Part shown: in pieces, positions 63,008-64,000 of the stretch
Layout of the letters: each line of letters begins with the position of its first letter
How positions within the stretch are numbered: the first letter of the stretch is position 1
NCBI RefSeq assembly: GCF_028826155.1
Contig: NZ_JAQGPN010000001.1
Location: 1,059,501 to 1,123,500 of the forward strand
Origin: Mesorhizobium shangrilense
GTDB taxonomy: Bacteria; Pseudomonadota; Alphaproteobacteria; Rhizobiales; Rhizobiaceae
Length of the DNA stretch: 64,000 bases
Direction: 5' to 3'
Made by a program: the position numbers and the translations under genes
The notes under the pieces: model-generated
Databases searched by the model: none
Told to the model about the DNA's origin: nothing
Seen by the model: the letters and a program-made list of their open reading frames with translations, nothing else

Positions 63008-64000
63008 ATGGCGCCGCCTCTCCTGAAACTCGACGACATCCGCCTCACCTTCGGCGGTACGCCGCTGCTGCAGGGCGCAAACCTGTCTGTCTCCCCCGGC
63101 GATCGGATCGCACTGGTCGGCCGCAACGGGTCGGGCAAGTCCACCCTCCTCAAGATCGCCGCCGGGCTGGTCGAGCCGACCGACGGCGAGGTGTTCCGCC
63201 ATCCGTCGGCGACCATCCGCTACCTCCCGCAGGTGCCCGACATGGACGGCTTCGCGACCGTGCGCGCCTATGTCGAGGTAGGGCTCGGCCCCGCCGACGA
63301 TCCGCACCGCGCCACCTACCTCATGGAGCATCTCGGCCTGACCGGCGACGAAAAGCCGTCCGACCTCTCCGGCGGCGAGGCCAGGCGCGCCGCGCTCGCC
63401 AAGGTCATGGCGCCGGAGCCCGACATCCTGCTCCTCGACGAGCCGACCAACCATCTCGACCTCGCCGTCATCGAGTGGCTGGAAGAGGAACTGATCCGCA
63501 CCTCGTCGGCCGTCATCCTGATTTCGCACGACCGCCGTTTCCTGGAGCGCGTCTCGAAGGCGACCGTTTGGCTCGACCGCGGCGAGACGGCGCGACTCGA
63601 TCGCGGCTTCGCGCATTTCGAGGAGTGGCGCGACAAGATGCTGGAGGAGGAGGAGCGCGACCAGCAGAAGCTCGGCCGCCAGATCGTGCGCGAGGAGCAT
63701 TGGCTGCGCTACGGCGTCACCGCGCGGCGCAAGCGCAACATGCGTCGTCTGGGCGAGCTGCACGCGATGCGCCAGAAGCACCGCAGCCATCGCGGCGCCG
63801 AGGGCGTGGCGACGATGGTCGCTTCCGAGGCGGCCGAATCCGGCAAGCTGGTCATCGAGGCGAAGAACATCGACAAGGCCTATGGCGACCAGGTCGTCGT
63901 GAAGGGCTTTTCTACGCGCATCCAGCGTGGCGACCGCATCGGCCTCGTCGGGCCGAACGGCGCCGGCAAGACCACGCTCCTGAAGATGCTCACCGGCGAG
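63008..64000 (+). CDS. ABC-F family ATPase, Uup-like (3' end cut by window edge)
   Basis: This is a soluble ABC-F protein of which 331 residues are visible. NBD1 has Walker A GRNGSGKST, signature LSGGEARRAALAKVM and Walker B ILLLDEPTNHLD. The linker EEHWLRYGVTARRKRNMRRLGELHAMRQ is of the Uup type rather than EttA. NBD2 begins with GPNGAGKTT at the right edge. ABC-F proteins act on ribosomes; Uup also affects replication and transposon excision in E. coli. It follows the thiN stop by three bases, probably co-transcribed. Confidence 0.9.
   Translation, partial: MAPPLLKLDDIRLTFGGTPLLQGANLSVSPGDRIALVGRNGSGKSTLLKIAAGLVEPTDGEVFRHPSATIRYLPQVPDMDGFATVRAYVEVGLGPADDPHRATYLMEHLGLTGDEKPSDLSGGEARRAALAKVMAPEPDILLLDEPTNHLDLAVIEWLEEELIRTSSAVILISHDRRFLERVSKATVWLDRGETARLDRGFAHFEEWRDKMLEEEERDQQKLGRQIVREEHWLRYGVTARRKRNMRRLGELHAMRQKHRSHRGAEGVATMVASEAAESGKLVIEAKNIDKAYGDQVVVKGFSTRIQRGDRIGLVGPNGAGKTTLLKMLTGE

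Overview
The window looks like chromosomal DNA of an alphaproteobacterium of the order Hyphomicrobiales (Rhizobiales), closest in gene content to the Mesorhizobium/Aminobacter/Phyllobacteriaceae group. This is inferred from gene families and regulatory signals, not from a search. The evidence is high GC, a Brucella-type Omp19 lipoprotein, a stand-alone type II lumazine synthase behind an FMN riboswitch, an rpoH2-like sigma gene with an EcfG-type promoter, PhaR-PhaA-PhaB, Irr-box-like DNA between acnA and the ccm genes, and many GC-rich palindromic mosaic repeats. No phage, IS transposase, CRISPR array, rRNA or tRNA gene was seen. All genes fit dense core-genome coding.

Layout: 1-4.2 kb carries ftsY (cut by the left edge), mtaB, dapF and a small stress-type membrane protein. 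4.5-6.6 kb carries omp19, zapE and a DUF1127 gene. 6.6-10 kb is the cytochrome c maturation operon ccmA-B-(YwqK-like)-C-D-G on the minus strand, divergent from acnA. 13-18 kb holds small cytoplasmic and membrane proteins, an arsR/SRPBCC pair and a MoxR ATPase. 18.1-21.1 kb is the polyhydroxybutyrate locus (phaR divergent from phaAB). 21-27.7 kb has a GumN protein, xerC, rimM-trmD, a TauE-type exporter, an acetyltransferase and a Bax-inhibitor-like protein. 28-32.7 kb is a YbbA/YbbP-type ABC exporter divergent from a TesA esterase, then thpR. 32.8-35.8 kb has usg, a 293-bp tandem duplication, a serine hydrolase and a class III cyclase.

The centrepiece is 35.9-52.2 kb. It contains a divergent arylformamidase-like hydrolase and a co-directional run of 14 genes. 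Together these encode a plausible complete route from tryptophan through kynurenine and anthranilate to 2-aminobenzoyl-CoA and on into a beta-oxidation-like sequence. The genes are tryptophan 2,3-dioxygenase, formamidase, kynureninase, an aryl-CoA ligase, a fused flavin monooxygenase/Old Yellow Enzyme, SDR, enoyl-CoA hydratase, acyl-CoA dehydrogenase, a cupin, a MarR regulator with a palindromic operator upstream, a Liv-type ABC importer and a Rid-family protein without the usual arginine. Four palindromic repeat elements sit in the gaps of this run.

From 52.4 kb on come rpoH2, FMN-riboswitch-controlled ribH2, and a two-gene DNA repair module (DUF4130-UdgX fusion plus a radical SAM/HhH protein). 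A lipoprotein M48 peptidase follows. The thiamine uptake operon thiBPQ under a TPP riboswitch is divergent from a thiamine diphosphokinase gene, and an Uup-type ABC-F gene is cut by the right edge. The features most worth a second look are the kynurenine/2-aminobenzoyl-CoA cluster, the UdgX module, palindromic repeats that have become protein-coding in ftsY and in the ABC ATPase, and the recent tandem duplication at usg.
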